64,000 bases of DNA from positions 328,862 through 392,861 of the forward strand of contig NZ_MVIV01000001.1 of assembly GCF_002072175.1 (NCBI RefSeq), given 5' to 3'. The position numbers were made by a program, and so were the translations under genes. Under the pieces are notes generated by a model. It saw only the letters and a list, made by a program, of their open reading frames with translations, ran no database searches and had not been told where the DNA came from. Every line of letters starts with the position of its first letter. Within the stretch, counting starts at the first letter, position 1. This DNA is from Actinomyces gaoshouyii (GTDB taxonomy: Bacteria > Actinomycetota > Actinomycetes > Actinomycetales > Actinomycetaceae). Below, in pieces: positions 1 through 7,513 of the stretch.

Positions 1-1
1 C

Positions 2-703
2 TGGGGCGCGCCGGGAGGGCTCGCCCGCGCGGGGGGCCCGCCGGCGACGCCGGATGCCTCGCAGGCCGGCGAGGCGGCCCGGCGCGAGCTGGCGAAGCCC
101 GCCTACGCCGAGAGGACCGACCCGCTGACGGCGATCTGGCAATGGCTCCAGCACCATATCGATCTCGGCTCGGTCATCCCCGGCATCCCGCCGTGGGCCT
201 CCGTGACGATCGTGGTCCTCGCGCTGACGGCCCTCATCGTCATCATCGGCGCGATGGCGAGGCGGGTCACGATCGCCAGGCTCAGCGGCGACGTCCGCGG
301 CCCGCTGTTCGAGGACGACCGCGACGCGGCCGCCCTGACCAGCACCGCGGACCTCGCCGCTAATCGGGGCGACTTCGCCACCGCGGTCGTCGACCGCTTC
401 CGGGCGATCATCCGCTTCCTCGATGAGCTCTCCATCCTCGAGGACTACCCGGGGTTGACCTCCCACGAGGCGGCCGCGCTCGCCGCGAGCGCGCTGCCCG
501 AGCTGTCCGCCGACCTCCACACCGGCGCCCGCCTCTTCGACGCCGTTCGCTACGGGGACGTGGTGGCCAGCCCGGATGAGGACGCCTGGATGCGGGCCCT
601 GGCTGGCGACGTCGAGGCCCAGGCGGGCCGCGCGCAGCCGGGCGCCAGGGCCCGCGCCGGACGCCCCGCTGGCGCTCCGACCGCGAGCGGGGCACGCCGG
701 TGA
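2..703 (+). CDS. DUF4129 domain-containing membrane protein (5' end outside window)
   Basis: The reading frame is open from the window edge, so the N-terminus is missing; about 233 codons remain. An ELAKPAY motif near the start followed by a tryptophan-containing amphipathic stretch, one strong membrane segment (VTIVVLALTALIVIIGAMA) and a cytoplasmic region with a short helical repeat pattern match the C-terminal part of DUF4129 proteins. These usually sit beside MoxR ATPases and DUF58 proteins, as here. The stop codon overlaps the GTG of the next gene (GTGA), indicating translational coupling. The biochemical role is unknown; in related clusters such proteins carry transglutaminase-like domains upstream, which cannot be seen here. 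Confidence 0.8.
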   Translation, partial: WGAPGGLARAGGPPATPDASQAGEAARRELAKPAYAERTDPLTAIWQWLQHHIDLGSVIPGIPPWASVTIVVLALTALIVIIGAMARRVTIARLSGDVRGPLFEDDRDAAALTSTADLAANRGDFATAVVDRFRAIIRFLDELSILEDYPGLTSHEAAALAASALPELSADLHTGARLFDAVRYGDVVASPDEDAWMRALAGDVEAQAGRAQPGARARAGRPAGAPTASGARR

Positions 704-1920
704 CCCCCATTGGGGCGCGCCCCGGGACCGCGCCCCTCGTCCCAGTGCCCCCGGAGCCAGGGCCGGCGGGCGCGGGTGGGGGCCAGGTCATCGGCGCGAC
801 CATCCATCAGCGCCTGCGCTCCTGGAGGCCAGGGCTCCTCGCGCTGCTCGCCCTGCTCGTCCTGGTCATCCTCGCCCAGGCCCTCAAGCCCCCTGAGTCG
901 ACCGAGCCGCTGGCCATCGACAACCCGCACTCGAATGGGGCAAAGGCCCTCACGGCCCTCGTGGGCGAGTGGGGCGTCGAGGTCGATGCCGTCTCGACCG
1001 CGCGCGCCGCGCGCGAGGCCTCAGCCGAGGGCGCGACCGTCGTCCTCATCAACGCCGGGCGCCTCAGCGACGAGGAACGGGAGCGGCTCGCCTCGGCCGG
1101 CGGCGACGTCGTCGTCCTCGGCGCCCTCGACAACAACCTCGGGGGGCTCACCGAGCTCACGCCCAGCGGCGTCAGCGCCGCCCCCGGCGCCACTGTCAGC
1201 GCCCAGTGCGGCGACGTCGACGCCCAGGCCGCGGGGACCATCCCGGCCGGGCGCGGTTCGGTGGGACTGGGCGGCGCGGAGGGGGCCACGGGCTGCTTCC
1301 CCGTCGCCGACGGCATGTACGGCTACGCCACGGCGCCGCTCCCCTCGGGCGGGACTCTGCGCGTCCTGGCCTGGCCCGACACCGCGATGAACTCCCAGCT
1401 GACCAATCAGGGGAACGCGGCGCTGGCGATCCGCGCGATCGGCGTCTCCAAGCGCGTCGTGTGGTACGACGCCGCTCAGGCGCGGAGCCGGAGCATCTGG
1501 GACGAACCATCGATGCCCCGCTTCCTGCCGGTCGTCCTGGTGCAGTTGACCATCGCGGCGCTCGCCCTGGCCATCGTCCAGGGCCGCCGGTTCGGACGCG
1601 TCGTCGTCGAGGATCTGCCCGCCGTCGTGCGCTCCACGGAGACCACGATCGGCAGGGGCCGCCTCTACCGGCGAGCCCGGGACCGCGGCCGTGCCGCCAC
1701 CGCCCTGCGCGCGGGGACGGCCCTGCGCCTCGGCAAGCGCCTCGGGCTGCCCACGGGCGCCGGGCGAGGCGAGCTCATCGACGCCCTGTGCCGTGACGGG
1801 CGCCTGCGGCCGGCCGACGTCGACCGCATCCTCTACGGCCCCACGCCCCCCGACGACCGGTCCCTCTCGGACCTGGCCGCCCAGCTCGACCGACTCGAGA
1901 GCGAGGTCCACTCATCATGA
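700..1920 (+). CDS. DUF4350 domain-containing membrane protein
   Basis: A 406-residue protein with a proline-rich cytoplasmic N-terminus, a membrane segment at about residues 46-62 (LLALLALLVLVILAQAL), an extracytoplasmic domain of about 210 residues, and a second membrane segment near 275-298 followed by a basic cytoplasmic tail. The extracytoplasmic part begins IDNPHSNGAKALTALV, as in DUF4350 proteins, which resemble a glutamine-amidotransferase/ABC-type uncharacterised fold. The GTG start overlaps the previous stop by 4 nt, and its own stop overlaps the moxR ATG (ATGA at 1917), so DUF4129-DUF4350-moxR form one operon. Function is not established. Confidence 0.8.
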   Translation: MTPIGARPGTAPLVPVPPEPGPAGAGGGQVIGATIHQRLRSWRPGLLALLALLVLVILAQALKPPESTEPLAIDNPHSNGAKALTALVGEWGVEVDAVSTARAAREASAEGATVVLINAGRLSDEERERLASAGGDVVVLGALDNNLGGLTELTPSGVSAAPGATVSAQCGDVDAQAAGTIPAGRGSVGLGGAEGATGCFPVADGMYGYATAPLPSGGTLRVLAWPDTAMNSQLTNQGNAALAIRAIGVSKRVVWYDAAQARSRSIWDEPSMPRFLPVVLVQLTIAALALAIVQGRRFGRVVVEDLPAVVRSTETTIGRGRLYRRARDRGRAATALRAGTALRLGKRLGLPTGAGRGELIDALCRDGRLRPADVDRILYGPTPPDDRSLSDLAAQLDRLESEVHSS

Positions 1921-2987
1921 GCACCACTGACACCGGCCGACCCGATCAGGCCGATCGCTCCCCCGCGGCGCCGGCCCCGCCTGGAAGCCCGAGCGCTTCC
2001 GGTGCCCCCGGAAGCGCTCGGAGGGCGGAGAGCGCCGGCCCCGATCCCCGCTCCCGCCTCGTCGCCCTGCGATCGGAGATCGGCAAGGCGGTGGTCGGCC
2101 AGGATGCCGCCATCACCGGGCTGGTCATCGCCCTCCTGGCCGACGGGCACGTCCTGCTCGAGGGCGTGCCCGGCGTGGCCAAGACACTGCTCGTGCGCTC
2201 CCTGGCCCGGGCCCTCGCGATCGGAACCAAGCGCGTGCAGTTCACGCCGGACCTCATGCCCGGAGATGTCACCGGCTCCCTCATCTACGACGCCCGCAGC
2301 GCCGAGTTCTCCTTCCGCGCGGGGCCGGTCTTCACCAACCTGCTGCTGGCTGACGAGATCAACCGCACTCCCCCCAAGACGCAGGCGGCCCTCCTGGAGG
2401 CCATGGAGGAGCGCCAGGTGAGCGTCGACGGCGATCCCCGCCCCCTGCCCTCGCCCTTCATGGTGATCGCCACCCAGAACCCCGTCGAGTACGAGGGGAC
2501 GTACCCGCTGCCGGAGGCCCAGCTGGACCGATTCCTCCTCAAGCTCGTCCTGCCCCTGCCCGAGCGCGGTCAGGAGGTGGAGGTCCTGAGCCGCCATGCC
2601 GGTGGCTTCAACCCTCGTGACCTGGCGAGCGCGGGCCTGACGGCGGTCGCCGACCCCGCCGATCTCCTCGCGGCCCGCGAGCAGGTGCGCGACGTCGGCG
2701 CCTCCCGGGAGGTCCTGGGCTACATCGTCGATCTCGTGCGCGCCACGCGCGAGGCGCCCTCGGTGTCCCTGGGAGTCTCCCCCCGCGGCTCGACCGCTCT
2801 GCTCGCGGCCGCGCGCGCCTGGGCCTGGCTCTCCGGGCGCGCCTTCGTCACCCCCGACGACGTCAAGGCGCTGGCGCTGCCCGTCCTGCGCCACCGCATC
2901 GGGCTGCGCGCAGAGGCCGAGCTCGAGGGCGTGACGGCGGAGGCGATCGTCACCGGCGTCCTGCGCTCCGTCCCCGTCCCCCGCTGA
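1917..2987 (+). CDS. moxR: MoxR family AAA+ ATPase
   Basis: A 356-residue AAA+ ATPase of the MoxR/RavA clade. After a low-complexity Pro/Ala/Ser leader of about 45 residues, Walker A is GVPGVAKT (83-90) and Walker B is LLLADEIN (142-149), followed by the PPKTQAALLEAMEERQV helix and the TQNPVEYEGTYPLPEAQLDRF sensor region; the C-terminal lid domain carries SPRGSTALL. MoxR proteins act as chaperone-like ATPases with VWA or DUF58 partners in assembly or maturation of complexes. The DUF58 gene lies 70 bp downstream, as in other actinobacteria. The start overlaps the DUF4350 stop by 4 nt. Confidence 0.93.
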   Translation: MSTTDTGRPDQADRSPAAPAPPGSPSASGAPGSARRAESAGPDPRSRLVALRSEIGKAVVGQDAAITGLVIALLADGHVLLEGVPGVAKTLLVRSLARALAIGTKRVQFTPDLMPGDVTGSLIYDARSAEFSFRAGPVFTNLLLADEINRTPPKTQAALLEAMEERQVSVDGDPRPLPSPFMVIATQNPVEYEGTYPLPEAQLDRFLLKLVLPLPERGQEVEVLSRHAGGFNPRDLASAGLTAVADPADLLAAREQVRDVGASREVLGYIVDLVRATREAPSVSLGVSPRGSTALLAAARAWAWLSGRAFVTPDDVKALALPVLRHRIGLRAEAELEGVTAEAIVTGVLRSVPVPR

Positions 2988-3057
2988 GCCCCATGCGCGA
3001 GCCCCGGGCCTTTCATCGATTCCCGCCCTCCACGGCGCCGCTGAGGGGAGAGCCGCC

Positions 3058-4350
3058 ATGTTCCTAGCGCGGCGCACGGCCGTCGTCCTCGCCCTCGGCG
3101 CGCTCCCCGGCCTGATCTGGCCCCGGCCCGCGACCATCGCGGTCGTCCTGGCCGCCACCGTGATCGCGGTGGGAGCCGATGCGCTGCTGGCCGCGTCGCC
3201 GCGAGATCTGCGCGTCCGGCGGAGCCTGGACGGCGCCATCATGCTCGGCGAGACCGCCACCGCCACCCTGACTGTGACGAACACCGGCTCGCGGACCGCG
3301 GTGGCCGAGGTCCGCGACGCCTGGGCGCCGTCGGCCGGGGCGGCCGGTGAGCGCAGTCGAATGACGATCCCGGCCGGGCAGCGGCGCCGGACCCGCACCG
3401 CACTCACGCCCACGCGGCGCGGGGATCGACGGGCCGATCTCGTCACCGTGCGGCTGCTCGGCCCACTGGGGCTCGCCGGGCGCCAGGCCTCCCTGGTCGC
3501 CCCCGCGCGCCTGAGGGTGCTGCCGCCCTTCGCCTCCCGTCGCCACCTGCCCAGCAAGCTTTCCCGCCTGCGCGAGCTGGATGGGCGCAGCGCCGTGATG
3601 GTGCGCGGCGCAGGGACGGAGTTCGACTCACTGCGCCAGTACGTCGTCGGCGATGACGTGCGCTCCATCGACTGGCGCTCGACAGCGCGCCGAGGGGAGG
3701 TCGTGGTGCGGACCTGGCGCCCCGAGCGGGACCGCCGCGTCCTCATCGTCCTGGACACCGGGCGCCGGGCGGCGGCGAGGCTGGGGGACGCGCCCCGGCT
3801 CGATGCCCAGATGGAGGCCGCTCTGCTCCTGGCCGCCCTGGCCTCGCGGGCCGGCGACCGCGTGGACGCCCTCGCCGTCGACAGCGCCGTGCGCGCCCAG
3901 GTGCGGGGCGCGTCCGGCGCCTCCCTCATGAGCTCGCTCGCCGACGCCTTCGCCCCTCTCGAGGCCTGCCTGGTGGAGACGGACTGGTCGCTGATGACCT
4001 CGGCAGTGCGCCGGCTGCTCCCCCAGAGGTCGCTCGTCGTCATCCTGACCGGGATCGATGGCTCCGCCACCGATGCGGATATGCTGCACGCGACCTCCGC
4101 GCTGGCCAAGGATCACTTGCTCATCATCGCCTCGGCTCTCGACCCCGGGCTCGCCGAGCTGCGGGCGGAGAGGGGCGACCCCGTCTCCGTCTACACGGCC
4201 GCCGCCGCCGAGAGCGATCTCGTCGAGCAGCACGCGGTGCGCGCTCACCTGGCCCGCTCGGGGGCCGAGGTCGTCCAGGCCGATCCTGCAGGGCTGGCAC
4301 CGGCCCTGGCCGACGCCTACCTCGCGCTCAAGGCCTCTGGACGGTTATGA
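3058..4350 (+). CDS. DUF58 domain-containing protein (MoxR partner)
   Basis: A 430-residue protein with two N-terminal membrane segments (about residues 8-45), a beta-rich region, and the DUF58 core: GTEFDSLRQY (186-195), GDDVRSIDWRSTARRGE, then a VWA-like strand RRVLIVLDTGR. This family is the standard MoxR neighbour and probably provides the VWA-like metal-binding client-recognition domain. A GGAGAG sequence 5 nt upstream supports the ATG at 3058. The 70-bp gap from moxR shows no obvious terminator, so it is probably in the same operon. The gene ends convergently with the SpoIIM gene, separated by nested inverted repeats. Confidence 0.9.
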   Translation: MFLARRTAVVLALGALPGLIWPRPATIAVVLAATVIAVGADALLAASPRDLRVRRSLDGAIMLGETATATLTVTNTGSRTAVAEVRDAWAPSAGAAGERSRMTIPAGQRRRTRTALTPTRRGDRRADLVTVRLLGPLGLAGRQASLVAPARLRVLPPFASRRHLPSKLSRLRELDGRSAVMVRGAGTEFDSLRQYVVGDDVRSIDWRSTARRGEVVVRTWRPERDRRVLIVLDTGRRAAARLGDAPRLDAQMEAALLLAALASRAGDRVDALAVDSAVRAQVRGASGASLMSSLADAFAPLEACLVETDWSLMTSAVRRLLPQRSLVVILTGIDGSATDADMLHATSALAKDHLLIIASALDPGLAELRAERGDPVSVYTAAAAESDLVEQHAVRAHLARSGAEVVQADPAGLAPALADAYLALKASGRL

Positions 4351-4366
4351 CGGCGGCAAGGAGTAT

Positions 4367-4427
4367 GGGAGCGCCGAGCCCGCTCCCGGCACTGGCTGGG
4401 CGCCCGGGGCGGGGGCGGGCTCGGCGC
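4367..4427. terminator. Nested inverted repeats between convergent genes
   Basis: Between the DUF58 stop and the SpoIIM stop there are two alternative hairpins: GGGAGCG (4367-4373) pairs with CGCTCCC (4381-4387) around a 7-nt loop, and GCGCCGAGCCCGC (4371-4383) pairs perfectly with 4415-4427 over a 31-nt spacer. The pairings are mutually exclusive. There is no T-tract. A bidirectional terminator or 3'-end protector is the simplest reading. Confidence 0.45.
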
Positions 4428-4463
4428 CCTGCGGGCATCGTGTCCGGGGGCGGCGCCTGCCGC

Positions 4464-5477
4464 TCAGCCCGCCTCGGACGCGGCGTAGCCCATCTCATCG
4501 ACGCGCACGACGTCGTCGCCACCGGCGAGGGCGCGCTCGGCGCGGCGCCCCAGGACGAGCACGGCCGCCCACAGGACCGCCAGGGCGAGCAGCCCCAGTG
4601 CCGCCTTGAGCAGCCACGGGATCCGCGCCGCGGTGACGAAGCCCTCCAGGAGCCCGGCGATGGCGAGCGCTCCCGTCAGCCCCACCGCAGCGGTGATGAG
4701 CAGCCGGCCGTCCTCGGCGAGCGCCCGTCCACGAGAGCGCGGTCCGGGGGCGAGAAGGGCCCAGAAGAGCCTGAGGCCCACACCGCCCGCGAAGAACACG
4801 CAGGTCAGCTCCAGCAGTCCGTGCGGGATGATGAGCGCGAGGAAGTGGAGGAAGCGATCATGGTCGGCCATGACGGCGCCGCTCCGGCCGAGGGCCATGG
4901 CATTGATGAGCACGAGGAAGGCGGGCACGACGCCGGTGATGCCCGCACCGATGCAGATCGCCGCGATCCGGGCATTGTTGGTCCACACCAGGGCGGAGAA
5001 CTCGTGGGAGTCGTAGGTGGAGTAGTAGTCCTCGAAGCTCTGGTCGGCGTACCTGTCCAGCGCGCCGGGCGTCCCGAGGGCGCCCATGGCCTCCGGGCTG
5101 CGCAGGGTCCACACGCCGACGACGACGGCGATCGCCGTGAACGCGGTACCCACGCCGATGGCCCACCAGCGCGCCCGGTAGAGGGCGAGGGGGATCGTCT
5201 GCGTGAGGAATCGGGTGATATCCCTGACCCGGATCTCCCGGGGGCCGGTGATCCTCCCCCTCGCTCGGGCCACCCGCGCCGACATCTCGGCGATGAGCTG
5301 GGGGTCGGGCGCGGTCGTTCTCAACCGGGACAGGTGCTGCGCGGCGATCCTGTACAGGATGACGAGCTCATCGGCCTGGGCGCCGCTCAGGCGGCGCTTC
5401 GCGGCCAGTGCGTCCAGCCGCTCCCACTCATCGCGGTGCGCGGCAGTGAAGGCATCGATATCCACAGTTAGGAGCAT
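4464..5477 (-). CDS. Stage II sporulation protein M (SpoIIM/DUF95 family) membrane protein
   Basis: A 337-residue integral membrane protein. The soluble N-terminus ends in the arginine-rich RVARARGRITG region; several membrane segments follow, including the conserved region around WTNNARIAAICIGAGITGVVPAFLVLINAMALG and an IIPHGLLELTCVFFAGGVGL segment, the signature of the SpoIIM family (HGxxE). In non-sporulating actinobacteria these proteins accompany RDD and MoxR/DUF58 genes and have no proven role. The ATG at 5477 is the outer limit; an in-frame GTG at 5465 would give VDIDAF, closer to the usual family N-terminus. It is divergent from the RDD gene with only a few bases between them. Confidence 0.88.
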   Translation of the reverse strand: MLLTVDIDAFTAAHRDEWERLDALAAKRRLSGAQADELVILYRIAAQHLSRLRTTAPDPQLIAEMSARVARARGRITGPREIRVRDITRFLTQTIPLALYRARWWAIGVGTAFTAIAVVVGVWTLRSPEAMGALGTPGALDRYADQSFEDYYSTYDSHEFSALVWTNNARIAAICIGAGITGVVPAFLVLINAMALGRSGAVMADHDRFLHFLALIIPHGLLELTCVFFAGGVGLRLFWALLAPGPRSRGRALAEDGRLLITAAVGLTGALAIAGLLEGFVTAARIPWLLKAALGLLALAVLWAAVLVLGRRAERALAGGDDVVRVDEMGYAASEAG

Positions 5478-5480
5478 GGC

Positions 5481-6338
5481 ATGGAGGATGAAACGATGGC
5501 CTCATCCGAGCGGATGATGGAGGAGGTCCGGATCGTCACGGGCGAGGCGGTGCTCCTCGACGCCGCCCCGGCCTCGGTCGCAGTGCGCATGCTCAGCGGC
5601 CTCATCGACTACGGCCTGGTGATGGTTGGGCTTGTCCTGTCCCTCATCACGCTCGTGTCACTGCGGCCCATGAGCGCGGCGGCCCCGGATCCACTGATAG
5701 TCATCGCAGTCTCACTGATCCTCCTGACCTGGCTCGTCGTCCTGCCGCTGACGATCGAAACCGTCTCGCGAGGCTCCTCCATCGGCCGGTGGGTCCTGGG
5801 GTTGCGAGTGGTGCGGGACGATGGCGGTGCCGTGAGGCTGCGCCACTGCCTGGTCCGCGCGCTCGTGGGCATCATCGAGATCTACGCTGCCTTGGCGACA
5901 CTGGCGATCGCCTCGTGCGCGGTGACCAGGCGCGGCAAGCGGCTGGGGGATCTGCTCGCGGGGACCTACGTGGTCCGTGATCAGGTGGAGACGGCCGCGG
6001 CACCGCCGATCCTCATGCCGCCCGAGCTCGCGTCCTGGGCGGAGCAGGCGGATCTGCGCGCCCTGCCGGGGGACCTGGCGCTGGTCGCGCGGACCTTCCT
6101 GCAGCGAGCCTCGACGATCGAGCCCCGTTCGCGGGAACGGATCGGCGCCGAGCTCGCCGCGAGTATCTCCCCCAGCGTCTCACCCCCGCCGCCGGAGGGC
6201 ACGCACCCGGAGAGATTCCTCGCGGCCGTGCTGGCGGAGCGGCGGGATCGCGAGCTCGCCCTGGCATGGAAGGACCGGCGCGCAGCCGAGTCGACTCGCA
6301 CCCGGATGGCCCTCCTGCCCCACGGCGTCGGCGAGTAG
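5481..6338 (+). CDS. RDD family membrane protein
   Basis: A 285-residue protein. The N-terminal half has three or four membrane segments with the RDD hallmarks: ASVAVRMLSGLIDYG in the first helix, GRWVLGLRVVRDDGG after the second, and KRLGDLLAGTYVV at the end of the domain. The C-terminal third is soluble and charged. Two starts are possible. ATG 5481 follows GGAG at 6 nt; ATG 5496 has a better GGAGG (5483-5487) at 8 nt and would shorten the protein by five residues. RDD proteins have been linked to ion exchange in some bacteria, but the substrate here is unknown. It is the divergent neighbour of the SpoIIM gene. Confidence 0.88.
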   Translation: MEDETMASSERMMEEVRIVTGEAVLLDAAPASVAVRMLSGLIDYGLVMVGLVLSLITLVSLRPMSAAAPDPLIVIAVSLILLTWLVVLPLTIETVSRGSSIGRWVLGLRVVRDDGGAVRLRHCLVRALVGIIEIYAALATLAIASCAVTRRGKRLGDLLAGTYVVRDQVETAAAPPILMPPELASWAEQADLRALPGDLALVARTFLQRASTIEPRSRERIGAELAASISPSVSPPPPEGTHPERFLAAVLAERRDRELALAWKDRRAAESTRTRMALLPHGVGE

Positions 6339-6379
6339 GAGGGCATCCCACCCCAATCACCCATCACCCCTTCTTATGA

Positions 6380-6451
6380 GCGAGACCGGTCGATATCAGG
6401 ATTGAAACCGGTTCGGTAACCGGTTTCAATCCTGATATCGACCGGTCTCGC
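6380..6451. repeat. Perfect 34-bp inverted repeat built from a 22-bp ACCGGT repeat unit
   Basis: Arms 6380-6413 and 6418-6451 are exact reverse complements around a 4-nt CGGT loop, giving a 72-bp hairpin between the convergent RDD and DUF3499 genes. Each arm begins with one copy of a 22-bp unit (CGAGACCGGTCGA then TATCAGGAT) and half of a second (TGAAACCGGTT). The same unit recurs at 30138-30197 and 30815-30874. It has no T-tract. It could act as a bidirectional terminator, but its similarity to the other copies indicates a dispersed repeat family. Confidence 0.85.
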
Positions 6452-6463
6452 AGGAAGAGAGGG

Positions 6464-6907
6464 TCAGTCCTCCTTCTCGCCGCGCAGGACCCGGAGATGT
6501 CCGCGGCGGGCGATCTCCCCGTCCCCGAGACCCGTGAGGTGGTCGGGCAGGACGTTGGGATCGTGGGTGAGCGGGGCCGGCATGATGCCGCCGGGGCGGC
6601 CCACGCGCTCGGCGGGCCGGGCCGGGGGCCTGGGAGCGCGCGAGGCCTCGCGAACGGCATCGGCCAGGGCGAGCAGGTCGTCCTCCGACGGCGGCGCGGG
6701 AGCGAACTCGGTGGCCAAACGGATGATCTGCCACCCCCTGGGGGCGGTGAAGGACTCGACGTGCTTGGCGCACAGGTCGTAGGCCTCAGGCCGGCGCTCC
6801 GTTGACAGCGGTCCGATGACGATCGTGGAATCCGCGTAGACGCTGGTGAGCGTCGCGACAGCAGGGTTCTCGCAGCCGGGCCGCCGGCAGCTCCTCACAT
6901 TCCTCAC
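6464..6907 (-). CDS. DUF3499 family protein
   Basis: A 147-residue protein that starts RNVRSCRRPGC and contains YDLCAKH; the CX4C plus CXXH arrangement (C7, C12, about C46 and H49) suggests a small zinc-binding module typical of DUF3499. The first 75 residues are well conserved in actinobacteria and the C-terminus is low complexity. The start is GTG; TAACCT lies 6 nt upstream (6914-6919 on this strand), which suggests a leaderless mRNA. It is divergent from the metallopeptidase-like gene, an arrangement I recall from the whiB2 region of mycobacteria. Function unknown. Confidence 0.85.
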   Translation of the reverse strand: MRNVRSCRRPGCENPAVATLTSVYADSTIVIGPLSTERRPEAYDLCAKHVESFTAPRGWQIIRLATEFAPAPPSEDDLLALADAVREASRAPRPPARPAERVGRPGGIMPAPLTHDPNVLPDHLTGLGDGEIARRGHLRVLRGEKED

Positions 6908-6913
6908 CAGCGC

Positions 6914-6919
6914 AGGTTA
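6914..6919 (-). promoter_or_regulatory. Candidate -10 (TAACCT) for DUF3499, leaderless spacing
   Basis: TAACCT on the minus strand ends 6 nt before the GTG start at 6907, placing the predicted transcription start at or next to the start codon. Confidence 0.4.
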
Positions 6920-6988
6920 TCGCGCCCGGCCAAGCGAATCACTCCGGGCGACGGCGGGGCGCGCACGGCCGCCCCTCGGCCCGGCACG

Positions 6989-6994
6989 TATGGT
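6989..6994 (+). promoter_or_regulatory. Candidate -10 (TATGGT), leaderless spacing
   Basis: TATGGT ends 6 nt before the GTG at 7001, and no Shine-Dalgarno sequence precedes the GTG. The same spacing is seen upstream of several other genes in this window. Confidence 0.45.
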
Positions 6995-7000
6995 GGCCGC

Positions 7001-7462
7001 GTGAGACGCTCCCGCCCTTTCCAGCCCCGAGCCCTCCCGGCCCCGGCCCCGAGATCGGCCAGGCGCCACCGGGACCGTCACGGGCACGGCCTGCGCGGCC
7101 CGCTCATGCCCCCGGTGCTGCCGGCCTGGCGGACCCGTGCCGAGCTCTTCGACACCCTCGTCATCGAGGTCGCCGACGATCTGGCCCGGAGGCACCCCTT
7201 CGTCGCGGATGTGCAGTTCGCCGTCGAGGAGGTTCCCCCCTCCGACCCCGCGCCCTGGGAGCCGGGGATCGTCCTGGGGCGCGGTTTCGCTCCGGAGCCC
7301 CGCGCGGGGCTGCCCGGGCGGGTGGTGGTCTACCGCAGGCCCGTGGTCTCCCGGACCCGGGACATCACCGAGCTGCGCGCGCTCGTGCGCCACGTCGTCG
7401 TCGAACAGGTCTCAACGATGATGGGCCGCCGCCCGGAGGAGATCGACCCGAACTTCTTCTGA
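7001..7462 (+). CDS. Metallopeptidase-like family protein (zincin-like, PF06262-type) with degenerate motif
   Basis: A 153-residue protein. After a basic 35-residue leader, the segment from AELFDTLVIEVADDLARRHP to the end aligns by eye with the minimal zincin-like metallopeptidase family found next to DUF3499 and whiB2 in actinobacteria. The expected HExxH is not present: the equivalent helix reads HVVVEQVSTMMG (H131, E135), followed by the usual EEIDP ending. It may therefore be catalytically inactive or use another arrangement. The GTG start is supported by a -10-like TATGGT six bases upstream; a downstream ATG (residue 36, near 7106) would remove only the basic leader. Confidence 0.72.
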   Translation: MRRSRPFQPRALPAPAPRSARRHRDRHGHGLRGPLMPPVLPAWRTRAELFDTLVIEVADDLARRHPFVADVQFAVEEVPPSDPAPWEPGIVLGRGFAPEPRAGLPGRVVVYRRPVVSRTRDITELRALVRHVVVEQVSTMMGRRPEEIDPNFF

Positions 7463-7513
7463 CGCCCTGCCCGGTCCGCGGTCCTCGGCATCGCTGCCCG
7501 CGCCCGGACCTGG

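Noticed and set aside
1833-4109. A 758-codon open frame on the minus strand opposite moxR and DUF58
   Set aside because: High-GC shadow: composition is Arg/Gly/Ala-rich with no family motifs, and the plus-strand genes are intact and recognisable.
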